64,000 nt of DNA from Nocardioides dongkuii (GCF_014127485.1 NZ_CP059903.1:930001-994000), one strand, 5' to 3'. Shown: positions 8,296 through 16,915, counted from the stretch's first letter. Notes: generated from the sequence alone by a model not told the origin. Numbers and translations are program-made.

Positions 8296-9735
8296 ATGGT
8301 TGACGAACAGCACGGACTGGTGTTCCCGAGCGACGAGGAAGGTCGCCGCAGCACGACGGCGCTGGGGCGAGCAGTGGTCGCCGACGCGCTGCGGCCGGTC
8401 GACGAGGTGGGCGCGCGGGCGGCCGAGCGGGAGACGGCCTGGCGCGGGGAGTACCTGCTCTACTTCCGCCGGCTCGTCGAGGCCGGCCTCGGTTCACCCG
8501 AGGACGCCCTCGCCGTCGCGCGGGCCGGGCTGGACTCGCTGCACGGACGGATGCGGGTGCTCGGCGATGCCGGCGAGGCACCGCTGTCCGCGTGGCCTGG
8601 TGGGACCGAGGGCTTCGACCAGGTCGAGGTGACCGGCGCGGGGGAGCGGGTCGAGGAGCTCGTGGTGCCCTACCGCGGGGACCGGCTGCGCGGCGACGAC
8701 CTCCGCCGTCAGGTCGACCGCTGGGTCGGGGCCGGTGTCGTCGAGCCGTCCGTGGCGGACGCCGTCGGGACCGTGGTGGACAACCCCGGGTGGCTGCGGC
8801 TCGAGGGCCACACCGTCGCGGTCATCGGCGCGGCTTCGGAGATGGGACCGCTGCAGGCGCTGACCCGCTGGGGCGCGCGGGTCGCCGCCGTCGACCTGCC
8901 GAGGAGCGGCCTCTGGGACCGCGTCGCCGAGACCGGCCGCACCGGCGCCGGCACCGTGGTCGCGCCGGTGGCCGACAGCGTCCCCGGCGCCGACCTGCTC
9001 GCCGACGTACCGGCGCTCGCCGAGTGGCTCACCGCCCAGCCGGGCACGCTGGTGCTCGGCAACTACGTGTACGCCGACGGCGCCACCAACGTCCGCGTCA
9101 GCACGGCCGTCGACGAGCTGAGCCGCCGACTGCTGGCCACCCGCGACGACGTCGCGCTGGCGTTCCTCGCCACCCCGACCGACGTCTTCGCCGTCCCGCG
9201 CGACGCGGTGGAGCAGGCCACCGAGCGCTACGAGTCCCGGTCCGCGATGTCGAAGACGATCGGCCGGCCCCTCCGCGCCGCCTCGGGTGGCCGGCTGCTG
9301 CGCCGCGCGTACGCCGCCGACTCCGACCCCGGCCTCAACGACTCGCTCGTCCCGCAGCAGGGTCCCAACTACGCGCTCGCCAAGCGACTGCAGCGCTGGC
9401 GCTCGATGGTCGCGCGCCATGAGGGTGCGACCGTGTCGATGAACGTCGCCCCGCCCACCCGCACCCGGTCGGTGGTCAAGAACCGCGCCCTCGCCGCGGC
9501 GTACGCCGGCGCCCACCGGTTCGGGGTCGAGGTCTTCGACCCCTCGACCTCCAACGTCCTGATGGCGGCGCTCCTCGTCCACGACCTGCACACCGGCGGC
9601 GGCCCGCGCCACGACCACCCCTGGCAGGACGAGGCGTACGCCGCGGCGCACGGTGGCCTGTGGCGCGGGGCGTACGCCCCGCGCAGCGCCCTGGGGCTCG
9701 CCGCGCTGCTGGGGATCGGCGCCGCCCGGGCCTGA
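8296..9735 (+). CDS. Conserved protein of unknown function with Rossmann-like segment
   Basis: A 479-residue protein I cannot assign to a named family. A segment near residues 174-200 (GHTVAVIGAASEMGPLQALT, then ARVAAVDLP) looks like a nucleotide-binding Rossmann beta-alpha-beta unit with a GxxSxxG loop. A later region has NVAPPTRTRSVVKNRALAAAY. The acidic N-terminus shows no signal peptide or membrane segment, so it is probably cytosolic. A -10-like CAGGAT ends 6 nt before ATG 8296, suggesting leaderless transcription and independence from the ligBA genes that end 19 nt earlier. A dehydrogenase-like role is a guess only. Confidence 0.8.
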   Translation: MVDEQHGLVFPSDEEGRRSTTALGRAVVADALRPVDEVGARAAERETAWRGEYLLYFRRLVEAGLGSPEDALAVARAGLDSLHGRMRVLGDAGEAPLSAWPGGTEGFDQVEVTGAGERVEELVVPYRGDRLRGDDLRRQVDRWVGAGVVEPSVADAVGTVVDNPGWLRLEGHTVAVIGAASEMGPLQALTRWGARVAAVDLPRSGLWDRVAETGRTGAGTVVAPVADSVPGADLLADVPALAEWLTAQPGTLVLGNYVYADGATNVRVSTAVDELSRRLLATRDDVALAFLATPTDVFAVPRDAVEQATERYESRSAMSKTIGRPLRAASGGRLLRRAYAADSDPGLNDSLVPQQGPNYALAKRLQRWRSMVARHEGATVSMNVAPPTRTRSVVKNRALAAAYAGAHRFGVEVFDPSTSNVLMAALLVHDLHTGGGPRHDHPWQDEAYAAAHGGLWRGAYAPRSALGLAALLGIGAARA

Positions 9736-9738
9736 CCT

Positions 9739-9760
9739 GACCAGCGAGTCGGTGCTGGTC
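9739..9760. terminator. Hairpin between convergent genes
   Basis: GACCAGC (9739-9745) and GCTGGTC (9754-9760) form a perfect 7-bp stem with an 8-nt loop between the convergent gene ends at 9735 and 9780. No T-tract is present, so terminator function is inferred from position. Confidence 0.4.
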
Positions 9761-9779
9761 CGGGCTGATCCGCCTGTCG

Positions 9780-10355
9780 TCAGGTCCCGGGCTGCTGGTC
9801 CCGACTGCGGTAGGTGAGCAGCCCCTCGATCCCGCGCAGGAACGTCTCGACGATGGGGGCGGGGTCGGTCAGGCTGCCGGCCGTCATGGCGCCATCGCGC
9901 AACATGATGAAGTGCCGGGCGGCGGGTTCGGCGTCGGGCTTCCCGGTCTCGCCGAACAGCTGGGTCATCGTGTCCAGGAACCAGGCCCGGTGCTCGAGGA
10001 CGGCGCGGTGGACCGGGTGGTCCGGGTCGGGGTACTCGGCGGCGGCGTTGAGGAACGCGCACCCCCGGAAGGTCGGCCCCTGGATGTCGTCGGCGATCGA
10101 CCGGCCGATCGTGCGTACGACGTCGTCGGTGGAGATGCCCTCGGCCCGCGCGGCGTCCACCCGGGCGCGGATCGCCTCGTCGGCCTGGGTGAGGTAGGCG
10201 ACGACGAGGTCGTCCTTGCTCGGGAAGTGGCGGTAGAGCGTGGCCCGGGTGACGCCGGCCGTGGCGATGATGCGGTCGATGCCGACCGAGTGGAGCCCCT
10301 CGGCGTAGAAGAGCCGGCTCGCCGTGCTGAGCAGTCGGGCTCGCGCCTCCGACAT
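9780..10355 (-). CDS. TetR/AcrR-family transcriptional regulator
   Basis: A 191-residue TetR-type repressor. The N-terminal helix-turn-helix reads GIDRIIATAGVTRATLYRHF, followed by the SKDDLVVAYL linker helix. The C-terminal ligand-binding part contains GRSIADDIQGPTFRGCAFLN, typical of the AcrR/TetR_C group. It is divergent from the DUF308/flavoprotein operon. Two near-identical operator palindromes lie in the 138-bp intergenic region, so it very probably represses that operon and itself. The inducer is unknown. Confidence 0.92.
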   Translation of the reverse strand: MSEARARLLSTASRLFYAEGLHSVGIDRIIATAGVTRATLYRHFPSKDDLVVAYLTQADEAIRARVDAARAEGISTDDVVRTIGRSIADDIQGPTFRGCAFLNAAAEYPDPDHPVHRAVLEHRAWFLDTMTQLFGETGKPDAEPAARHFIMLRDGAMTAGSLTDPAPIVETFLRGIEGLLTYRSRDQQPGT

Positions 10356-10400
10356 GTGGTTCCGCCCTTCGTGGAGTTTCTGCTTCCGACGCTAGCAGAC

Positions 10401-10414
10401 AGAACGATCGGTCT
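10401..10414. promoter_or_regulatory. TetR-type operator, copy 1
   Basis: AGAACGATCGGTCT differs by one base from the perfect palindrome of copy 2. Its last base is the first base of the TTGACA -35 hexamer of the downstream operon. Confidence 0.65.
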
Positions 10415-10442
10415 TGACAAGTCCTCGGAGGGGGTTCACTCT
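10414..10442 (+). promoter_or_regulatory. Promoter of the DUF308/flavoprotein operon
   Basis: A perfect TTGACA -35 (10414-10419), a 17-nt spacer and a weak CACTCT -10 (10437-10442). TetR-type palindromes flank it on both sides, a layout suited to repression by occlusion. Confidence 0.55.
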
Positions 10443-10447
10443 GAAAG

Positions 10448-10461
10448 AGACCGATCGGTCT
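10448..10461. promoter_or_regulatory. TetR-type operator, copy 2
   Basis: AGACCGATCGGTCT is a perfect 14-bp palindrome just downstream of the predicted -10, about where transcription should start. Its centre is 47 bp from the centre of copy 1. Confidence 0.7.
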
Positions 10462-10493
10462 ATCTACCCGTGAATCATCGAAAGAGGAAGTCC

Positions 10494-11078
10494 ATGTCCA
10501 CTCCCGCCGTCACCAGTCACCCCCACACCACCGCGGACCAGCCCGAGGACGAGGCGGTCAGCCTCCGGCGGCTGTACTACGGCCGCTTCGCCTTCGCCGT
10601 CGTCTGGGCGGGGCTGCTCGCCGCCACCGCCTCGTCGCTCGGTCCGGCCAGCGTGACCCTGCTGCTGGTCTACCCCCTGTTCGACGCGGCGGCCGCCGTG
10701 TTCGACCTCCGCTCGGCTGCCGCGCGGCAGCGGGTGCCGCTCCTCATCAACCTGGCGCTGAGCCTGCTCACGGTGGCCGGCCTGGCCGTCGCCGCCACCT
10801 CCGGCATCCCGGACGTCCTGCGCGTATGGGGCGCCTGGGCGATCACCGCGGGCATCGTCCAGCTGGTCGTCGCGATCCGGCGCCAGCGGCTCGGCGGCCA
10901 GCTCGCGATGATCCTCAGTGGTGGGATCTCCGTCCTCGCGGGCGCCGGCTTCGTGCTGATGGCTGACGGCGCGGACGCGTCGCTCACCAGTCTCGCCGGC
11001 TACGCGACGCTGGGCGGCATCTTCTTCCTCGTCTCGGCGGTCCGCCTGCACCGTGCGGCCGTGAAGGCCGACCGGTGA
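10494..11078 (+). CDS. DUF308-type integral membrane protein (HdeD-like)
   Basis: A 194-residue membrane protein with about six hydrophobic segments, for example FAFAVVWAGLLAATA, VTLLLVYPLFDAAAAVFDL, LLINLALSLLTVAGLAVAA, LAMILSGGISVLAGAGFVLM and ATLGGIFFLVSAVRL. The repeated two-helix pattern and the R-R-Q-R-L-G-G-Q loop fit the DUF308/HdeD family of small stress-linked membrane proteins, whose molecular role is unclear. ATG 10494 follows GAAAGAGGAAG. Its TGA overlaps the GTG of the flavoprotein gene (GTGA), so the two are coupled and both sit behind the TetR-controlled promoter. Confidence 0.8.
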   Translation: MSTPAVTSHPHTTADQPEDEAVSLRRLYYGRFAFAVVWAGLLAATASSLGPASVTLLLVYPLFDAAAAVFDLRSAAARQRVPLLINLALSLLTVAGLAVAATSGIPDVLRVWGAWAITAGIVQLVVAIRRQRLGGQLAMILSGGISVLAGAGFVLMADGADASLTSLAGYATLGGIFFLVSAVRLHRAAVKADR

Positions 11079-12547
11079 CCGGCACGGAGGCCACCGACGC
11101 CGTCGACGTGGTGGTCATCGGCGGCGGGCCGGTCGGCGAGAACGTGGCCGACCGGGTGGTGCAGGCCGGACTGAGCGCGGTGGTCGTGGAGCGCGAGCTC
11201 GTCGGTGGCGAGTGCTCCTACTGGGCCTGCATGCCGACCAAGGCACTGCTTCGCGACGCCGCCGCGCTGCGAGCGGTCCGCGCTCTGCCGGCGGCCGCCG
11301 GGGCAGTCACCGGGGACCTCGACGCCGGCGCCGTGCTGCGCCGACGGGACCGGTTCGCCTCGGACTGGAACGACGCCGGGCAGGTCGACTGGCTCGACGA
11401 AGCCGGGATCGGCCTGGTCCGGGGCCACGGGCGCCTCACCGGGCCGCGAGCCGTGACGGTCACCGGTGCGGACGGCACGACCACCGTCCTGCAGGCGCGC
11501 CACGCGGTCGTCGTCGCCACCGGCTCCCGCGCCCTGGTGCCGCCCGTCCCGGGACTGGCGGAGGCAGCGCCGTGGACGAGCAGGGAGGCGGCAGCCGCGC
11601 GGCGGGTGCCCGAGAGCTTGGCGATCATCGGCGGCGGCGTGGTCGGGTCCGAGATGGCCACTGCGTTCACGGCGCTCGGGTCGCAGGTCACGCTCGTCTC
11701 GCAGACCCGTCTGCTCCCCGGCGTGGAGGGCTTCGCCTCCGAGCACGTCGCCGATGCGCTCCGGGCGGCCGGAGCCGCGCTGCACCTGGGCGTGGGGGCA
11801 ACCGACGTACGCCGCGACGCCTCGGGCGTCGTACACCTCACCCTCTCCGACGGCGCGCTGGTCGAGGCCGAGGAGGTCCTGGTCGCCGCGGGCCGGACCC
11901 CGAACACCCACGACCTGGGGCTGGACAGCGTCGGTCTGACTCCGGGGGACTGGCTGACGGTCGACGAGACGCTCGCCGTCATGGACGGCTCAGGCCGCCG
12001 TACCGGCGACGGCTGGCTGTACGCCGCCGGAGACGTCAACCGCCGAGCGCTGCTGACCCATCACGGCAAGTACCAGGGCCGTGCGCTCGGCGACGCGATC
12101 GCCGCGCGCGCCCACGGGCAGGAGCCCGACACGGGCCCGTGGGGACGCCACGCGGTGACCGCCGACGAGCGGGCCGTCACGCAGGTCGTCTTCACCGACC
12201 CCGAGGTCGCTGCCGTCGGCCTGACCGCCGAGGCCGCGGTGGCCGCCGGCATCGCCACCCGGGTCGTCGACCACGACCTCGGCGCGGTGGCCGGCGCGGC
12301 GCTGCACGCGGACGGCTACCGGGGCCGCGCCCGGATGGTCGTCGATGCGAACCGCGGCGTCCTGGTCGGGTTCACCGTGGTCGGTCCCGACGTCGGCGAG
12401 CTGCTGCACGCCGCCACGATCGCCATCGCGGCGGAGGTCCCGCTGGACCGCCTCTGGCACGCGGTCCCCGCCTACCCCACGATGAGCGAGATCTGGCTGC
12501 GGCTCCTGGAGGCCGACGGGCGGGACCAGTGTCAGCAGCGGCCGTAG
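11075..12547 (+). CDS. Pyridine nucleotide-disulfide oxidoreductase (dihydrolipoamide dehydrogenase/mercuric reductase-like)
   Basis: A 490-residue FAD- and NAD(P)H-dependent class I disulfide reductase. The N-terminal FAD motif is VVVIGGGPVGENVA. The redox pair is C47/C52 in GGECSYWACMPTK, with the four-residue CxxxxC spacing of lipoamide dehydrogenases. A second dinucleotide site reads AIIGGGVVGSEMATAF, and the C-terminal dimer interface ends VPAYPTMSEIW, replacing the usual HxHPTxSE with a tyrosine at the first histidine position. That change argues against a genuine lipoamide dehydrogenase. It is coupled to the DUF308 gene by a GTGA overlap and is presumably TetR-controlled. The substrate is unknown. 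Confidence 0.88.
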   Translation: MTGTEATDAVDVVVIGGGPVGENVADRVVQAGLSAVVVERELVGGECSYWACMPTKALLRDAAALRAVRALPAAAGAVTGDLDAGAVLRRRDRFASDWNDAGQVDWLDEAGIGLVRGHGRLTGPRAVTVTGADGTTTVLQARHAVVVATGSRALVPPVPGLAEAAPWTSREAAAARRVPESLAIIGGGVVGSEMATAFTALGSQVTLVSQTRLLPGVEGFASEHVADALRAAGAALHLGVGATDVRRDASGVVHLTLSDGALVEAEEVLVAAGRTPNTHDLGLDSVGLTPGDWLTVDETLAVMDGSGRRTGDGWLYAAGDVNRRALLTHHGKYQGRALGDAIAARAHGQEPDTGPWGRHAVTADERAVTQVVFTDPEVAAVGLTAEAAVAAGIATRVVDHDLGAVAGAALHADGYRGRARMVVDANRGVLVGFTVVGPDVGELLHAATIAIAAEVPLDRLWHAVPAYPTMSEIWLRLLEADGRDQCQQRP

Positions 12548-12930
12548 GAACCGATGACACCTCCGGCGGCTGCTCCGCCGATCTCGCCGACGTAGGTGTC
12601 GAATCGCGCGTTCTTGGTGATCTTGATCTTCTTGACGGCCGAGATCCGGCCCGCGGCGGCCCGGACCTCGCGGCTCGTCGCCCCGCCCGTGCGGCGGTAG
12701 ACGCCTCCGCGGTGCGCGTGCTTGCCGGCCCGGTTGTCGAGCCGGAGCCGGAGGTACGCAGTGCCCTTCACGGTGGTGCGGCAGACCTGGAGCTTCGCGT
12801 CGTGGATCGTGGTGTCCGAGGTCCAGCCGGCGGCCGCCGGGGCGGAGCTCGTGACGCCGAGGAGGAGCATCGTGCTCAGGACAGTGAGGACGGTGGCGAG
12901 CGCTGCGCTGCGCAGGGGGCGAGTGGGCAT
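12532..12930 (-). CDS. Small secreted protein of unknown function
   Basis: A 132-residue protein with a clear Sec signal peptide (MPTRPLRSAALATVLTVLST, then a hydrophobic stretch to SAPAAAG). The mature part is basic and contains two cysteines, one in KLQVCRTTVKG and one at the very end in GSYGRC. They could form a disulfide outside the cell. ATG 12930 is preceded by TACCAT 5 nt upstream, suggesting a leaderless transcript. Its 3' end overlaps the convergent flavoprotein gene by 16 nt. I do not recognise the family. Confidence 0.75.
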   Translation of the reverse strand: MPTRPLRSAALATVLTVLSTMLLLGVTSSAPAAAGWTSDTTIHDAKLQVCRTTVKGTAYLRLRLDNRAGKHAHRGGVYRRTGGATSREVRAAAGRISAVKKIKITKNARFDTYVGEIGGAAAGGVIGSYGRC

Positions 12931-12995
12931 GGGCGATGGTAACCGCGGCCCCCCGCCGTCCTCGGACGTACGCCGCGGCTGACCGACGTACCGGG

Positions 12996-13946
12996 TCAGG
13001 GCCGCCGGCCGACCGGCTGGACGTGCACGTCGACGGGATAGGTGGGCCGGTCCGGCCACACGCGCGGCACCACGTCGCGGTCGATGCCGTGGGCGAAGCG
13101 CCGTACGGGCAGCCCGGCGGCCCGTGCCTCCCGCTCGCTCCGGGTGTCCCAGCCGATCACCGCCATCGGTCGGCCGTCGTGGTCCACGACCCAGGTCTCC
13201 ACCGCGTGGCGCAGGTTGACGAGGTCCGGCACCCACCGGACCTGCGCGACGGCGGCGATCGTGTGCGCGGGGAACGTGGCGACGACCCGCCGCCCCCGCC
13301 GTACCTCGAGGACCCCGTCCCGGACAGCCACCGAGGCGGGGCGGACGAGGTCGGCCACTGACCATCCGACGGGGAGGGGCGGCACGCTGTCGAGGTCGTC
13401 CCCGTGGAGGAAGTTGGTCAGCCGGTTGGCGGTCTCGAAGGCGGTGGCGGGCGGGCCGACAGGCGCCGTGTCCGGCCCGGTGCCCGCGCCGACCGGCTGC
13501 CAGTGGCCGGGGATCTCGGAGCGCAGCACCTTCTCGACCTCGTCGAGGTCGTCCGCGAGCCCCGGGCGCTGGGCGAACAGGAACCAGCCGGCCAGGACGA
13601 GGACCGCTCCCATCAGGAGGGCAGGGAGACCGTCGCGCGGCGTGAGGCAGACGAGCAGCACGCCGCCGCCGATGAGGAGGTGGCCCATCCCCTGCCCCTT
13701 CGTCGCGACGGTGACGAGCACCTGGTCGCCCTCCATCAGGGTCGCCGTCCCGAGCGTCATCAGCATGGCGCTGCCGGCGAACCCGGAGCCGGCGTACTCC
13801 TTGACCACGAACGTCGTCGCGTTCTTCCGCCGGAAGGTGCGGTTCGCGCCCAGGGGCCACGGCATCGCGCCGTCGACCTTGTTGTCGAACGCCCGGAGCC
13901 GTGCTGTCTCGGCCTCGGGGACCGTGACGACGTACTCGCGCTTCAC
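12996..13946 (-). CDS. Membrane-anchored protein of unknown function
   Basis: A 316-residue protein with a soluble N-terminal part, two adjacent hydrophobic segments around residues 90-125 (HLLIGGGVLLVCLT and LPALLMGAVLVLAGWFLFA), and a C-terminal soluble domain ending in a histidine-rich tail. VVDHDGRPMAVIGWDTRSER in the C-terminal half resembles a small beta-rich fold, but I cannot name the family. The hairpin that ends the upstream amidase gene separates the two minus-strand genes, so this gene probably has its own promoter. Confidence 0.7.
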   Translation of the reverse strand: MKREYVVTVPEAETARLRAFDNKVDGAMPWPLGANRTFRRKNATTFVVKEYAGSGFAGSAMLMTLGTATLMEGDQVLVTVATKGQGMGHLLIGGGVLLVCLTPRDGLPALLMGAVLVLAGWFLFAQRPGLADDLDEVEKVLRSEIPGHWQPVGAGTGPDTAPVGPPATAFETANRLTNFLHGDDLDSVPPLPVGWSVADLVRPASVAVRDGVLEVRRGRRVVATFPAHTIAAVAQVRWVPDLVNLRHAVETWVVDHDGRPMAVIGWDTRSEREARAAGLPVRRFAHGIDRDVVPRVWPDRPTYPVDVHVQPVGRRP

Positions 13947-13988
13947 GGGACGACAGTGTGCCCGAGGGTCCTGGCGCGGGACGGGGAA

Positions 13989-14020
13989 CGGGGCGGCGGC
14001 CGAGGTCGGCCGCCGCCCCG
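13989..14020. terminator. Strong GC hairpin downstream of the amidase gene
   Basis: Two perfect 15-nt arms (13989-14003 and 14006-14020) separated by GG. The hairpin lies 17 nt beyond the amidase stop, in the direction of transcription. The T-tract is absent, as is common in high-GC actinobacteria. Confidence 0.6.
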
Positions 14021-14036
14021 TGGCGGTGTGGATCGA

Positions 14037-15989
14037 TCAGCGGCGCTTGCGCACCACCTTCAGCGTCGCCGTGTCGCGGGACGCAGCGACCGTGTCGCTG
14101 CCGAGGTAGCGGACGACGAGCTTGTGCTTGCCGACGCCGAGCTTCTTCAGCTTCACCACGCCGCGGCCGGCCTTGGTGAGGGTGACCGAGCCGAGCGTGC
14201 GGCCCCTGGTGGTGGAGACCTTCACCTTGCCGGTGGGCACGGTCGTGCCGGCGGCGACGGCGACCCGGACCTTGGCGCGCTGACCCTGCTTGATCCGGTC
14301 CCGCACCAGGTCGGCGAGCGTCACGCTGATGGCGTCCGTCGGCTCCTCGGTCGGCTGGTCGCACGTCTCGGCGGTGTCGGGGTCGGCGAGCGGGGTGCAG
14401 GCGAAGGCGGTCGGGTTGATCTCCTCCGGCGACTTCCACACGTCCGCCGCGGCCTCGTAGTCGGCGGCGAAGCCGATCAGGCTTTCCTCGGTGTACGCCG
14501 TGCCGAGGAAGGTGATCGCCACGGGGCGTCGGTTGGCGGGGGTGTAGCCGGCCGGGAGCGTGATCGAGGGGTAGCCGGCGCGCGCGCCGATGCCCGTCGT
14601 ACCCGCGCTGCTGACGATCGCCTCGATGTTGTTCTGCTCCAGCACCGCGTCGATGCCGGCGCGGGTCTCGGTGATGCCCTGGGCACGGGCGGACTCGTAC
14701 GCCGTGGCGGTGGCGGGGTCGGACAGGTTGACCGCCTCGGAGTCGGTCAGCAGCGTCTGGCCGAACTTGAGTGCCACGCCGGCGTGCGCCTTGTTGTACT
14801 CGATGATCTCGGCGAGCGACTTCCTCGGCGCGTTCGCGGGCAGCCGCGAGAGGTAGGCGTTCAGGTCGCGCTTGAACTCGTAGGTGAGGATGCCGGGCGC
14901 GGTGGTGTTGGTCGGCGCGTTGACCTGGACCAGCTCGGCGCCCTGGGCCCGGAGCACGTCGAGCGCGGCGAGGTAGGTCTCGTTGGTGGAGGTCAGGTAG
15001 CCCAGCCGCACGCCGTCGAGGGCGTCCGCGTCGATGCTCGCGGTGTAGTCGACGTCGTCGAAGGTCGCCGAGATGCCGTCCTGGGTGGCCGGGTCCTCGG
15101 GGTCGGCGCCGGTCGTGAGGCCGGTGAGGATCGCGGCCGCGTCGTACACCGAGCGGGTCATCGGCCCGGCGGTGTCCTGGGACGCCGAGATCGGGATGAC
15201 GCCGGTCCGGCTGATCAGCCCGACGGTCGGCTTGATGCCGACCAGCGAGTTGGCGTTGGCCGGGCTGAGGATCGAGCCGGAGGTCTCGGTGCCGACGGTG
15301 CCCGCGGCCATCGCCGTGGACGCGGCCACGCCGGACCCGGCGCTCGACCCGCTCGGCGTCTGCGAGAGGTCGTAGGCGTTGAGCACCTGGCCGCCGAGCG
15401 AGCTGTAGCCGGAGGGCATGCCGCTGGTCATGTAGTTGGCGAACTCGGTGAGGTTGAGCTTGCCGAGGACGATCGCCCCGGCCTCCTCGAGCGACGCGGT
15501 CAGCGGCGCGTCGGCGGCGGGGTAGGAGTTGGCGAGCGCCACGTTGCCGGCCGTCGTGGGCATCCCGGCCACGTCGATGTTGTCCTTGAGCAGGATCGGG
15601 ATGCCGAAGAGCGGGCCGTCCGCCTTGCCGGCCGCGCGGGCCTTGTCGGCGGCCTCGGCCTGGGCGAGGGCGGTGCTCGAGAGCTGGCGTACGGCGTTCA
15701 GGCGGGGGCCGTCGTAGTTGATCGCGTCGATGCGGGCCAGGTAGGCCTTGACCAGGTCGACCGAGGTGAACGTGCCCGCGGTGAGCCCGGCCTGAAGGTC
15801 CTCGATGCTCGCCGTGGCGAGGTCGAGGCCACCGGGCAGGGTCTTGGGGGAGACGCTGCTGGGGGCGGCGGCGACCGCCGTGGGTGCGAGCAGCGCGCTG
15901 GTCGTGAGCGACGCGGCGACGGCGGCGGAGCCGACGACGCGGACGAGGCGGGAGCGCGACCGGGACCGGCGCGCGGAGGAGAGCGACAT
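14037..15989 (-). CDS. Secreted amidase-signature-family hydrolase with C-terminal Ig-like domain
   Basis: A 650-residue protein with an arginine-rich signal peptide (about residues 1-42). The amidase-signature catalytic triad is visible: lysine in GIPILLKDNIDV (near K135), the cis-serine in PSGSSAGSG (near 216) and the nucleophile in GTETSGSILSPA (near S239). These Ser-cisSer-Lys enzymes hydrolyse amides or esters. After the catalytic domain (to about residue 530), a basic region (VRVAVAAGTTVPTGKVKV and LVVRYLGSDTVA) resembles a bacterial Ig-like repeat of cell-surface proteins. The enzyme is therefore probably exported or wall-associated. ATG 15989 follows GGGGGGAGG-type purines on the coding strand's 5' side only weakly. 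Confidence 0.87.
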   Translation of the reverse strand: MSLSSARRSRSRSRLVRVVGSAAVAASLTTSALLAPTAVAAAPSSVSPKTLPGGLDLATASIEDLQAGLTAGTFTSVDLVKAYLARIDAINYDGPRLNAVRQLSSTALAQAEAADKARAAGKADGPLFGIPILLKDNIDVAGMPTTAGNVALANSYPAADAPLTASLEEAGAIVLGKLNLTEFANYMTSGMPSGYSSLGGQVLNAYDLSQTPSGSSAGSGVAASTAMAAGTVGTETSGSILSPANANSLVGIKPTVGLISRTGVIPISASQDTAGPMTRSVYDAAAILTGLTTGADPEDPATQDGISATFDDVDYTASIDADALDGVRLGYLTSTNETYLAALDVLRAQGAELVQVNAPTNTTAPGILTYEFKRDLNAYLSRLPANAPRKSLAEIIEYNKAHAGVALKFGQTLLTDSEAVNLSDPATATAYESARAQGITETRAGIDAVLEQNNIEAIVSSAGTTGIGARAGYPSITLPAGYTPANRRPVAITFLGTAYTEESLIGFAADYEAAADVWKSPEEINPTAFACTPLADPDTAETCDQPTEEPTDAISVTLADLVRDRIKQGQRAKVRVAVAAGTTVPTGKVKVSTTRGRTLGSVTLTKAGRGVVKLKKLGVGKHKLVVRYLGSDTVAASRDTATLKVVRKRR

Positions 15990-16020
15990 GGTGTCCTTCG
16001 GGGGGAGGGAGCTGGCGGCG

Positions 16021-16041
16021 CCCCTGCGGCGGCCGCAGGGG
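16021..16041. other. Hairpin in the amidase upstream region
   Basis: CCCCTGCGG (16021-16029) pairs with CCGCAGGGG (16033-16041) around a 3-nt loop, 32 nt upstream of the amidase start. It would fall in the 5' leader if transcription starts further upstream. I see no known riboswitch here and no gene in 15990-16200. Confidence 0.35.
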
Positions 16042-16200
16042 GATCAGAACCCGGGCATGTTTCGCGTAGGTCACCTGGTGCTGGGCCCTGAGTCGCCGGG
16101 GGCGGATCGACCGCGGTGCCCCGGAGGTCGGGGGCCTGGCTGACCCGGTATCCGGAGACTCTTCGGTCGTCGGTGTCGCTGACCGCGAATCAACCGTTAC

Positions 16201-16836
16201 CTACTGTTGACACAGGACGGCGTCGGCCACCTCCTTGCTCCGCGCAGCGCGCACGCAGGCGGCGACGAGCCGGGGGAGGTCCGGCGGCGCCACGAGGTCG
16301 GCGAGCTCGGCCGGTGCAGTGGGCAGGCCGACGCGCTCGGCGCCCTTCGCGGCGAGCCGGTCGACGTACGGTGCGACGTCGGGCCAGACGCCCTGCACCT
16401 CGCGGAGGAAGATCGCCGCGCCCACCGGTCCGATGCCCGTGAACTGCTGCAGCCCCTTCTCGAGCTCGCGGACGCCGTCGCACTCCGCGTGCAGCTCCCG
16501 CAGGTCGCCGCCGTACCTGTCCGTCACGACGGCGGCGAGCTCGCCGAGCTGCGTGGCGGTCCGCTCGTCGTAGCGCCGGTAGCCGCCGCGACCGAGCGCC
16601 GCGACCCGCTGGTGCCGGGTGGTCGCCCGGGTGCCGTGGGGAGTGCTGCAGCCGGCGCCGAACAGCTCGCGCGCGGTCGTCACGGCCACCTCCGAGCGGA
16701 TCCGCGCCGAGAGCAGCAGGGTCAGCACCAGCAGCTGCCACAGCGGCGCCGGCTCGTCGGCCAGCTTGATGCCGGCGTCCTCGGCGTACGTCGTGCCGTG
16801 CTGGTCCAGCAGCGCGCGGACCACTTTCTCTCCCAT
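16201..16836 (-). CDS. HhH-GPD-type base-excision DNA glycosylase-like protein
   Basis: A 211-residue protein resembling endonuclease III/HhH-GPD glycosylases. The N-terminal half contains LLVLTLLLSARIRSEVAVTT, similar to the family's LS(A/T)Q region, and the hairpin-helix-hairpin reads FTGIGPVGAAIFLREV, followed by DVAPYVDRLA with a candidate catalytic aspartate. The lysine that gives endonuclease III its lyase activity (GRK in the HhH) is replaced by valine. No four-cysteine iron-sulfur cluster ends the protein. It is therefore a monofunctional glycosylase or a degenerate relative. ATG 16836 is preferred over a 30-residue longer start. Confidence 0.75.
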   Translation of the reverse strand: MGEKVVRALLDQHGTTYAEDAGIKLADEPAPLWQLLVLTLLLSARIRSEVAVTTARELFGAGCSTPHGTRATTRHQRVAALGRGGYRRYDERTATQLGELAAVVTDRYGGDLRELHAECDGVRELEKGLQQFTGIGPVGAAIFLREVQGVWPDVAPYVDRLAAKGAERVGLPTAPAELADLVAPPDLPRLVAACVRAARSKEVADAVLCQQ

Positions 16837-16856
16837 GGTCCCTGGGTACCCGCGGT

Positions 16857-16866
16857 TGTCCACAGG
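16857..16866 (+). promoter_or_regulatory. TGTCCACAGG motif, copy 1
   Basis: This 10-mer ends 49 nt before ATG 16916 and includes a perfect DnaA-box-like TTGTCCACA (16856-16864). Equivalent placement occurs at 18737-18746 and 20119-20128. Confidence 0.4.
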
Positions 16867-16915
16867 TCCACGACAGCCCCTGTCGGGCGGGTCGTCGCCG
16901 GGATTGCCTGGACCC

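Noticed and set aside
11075..12547. Housekeeping dihydrolipoamide dehydrogenase (lpdA)
   Set aside because: The redox cysteines fit, but the C-terminal HxHPT active-site motif is replaced by PAYPT. The gene is in a TetR-controlled operon with a DUF308 protein rather than with dehydrogenase complex genes.
12532..16074. Very long open frame on the minus strand (1180 codons) through several genes
   Set aside because: High-GC shadow frame. Only its last part (12532-12930) has a signal peptide and a natural start; the rest is arginine/proline-rich nonsense overlapping the membrane-protein and amidase genes.
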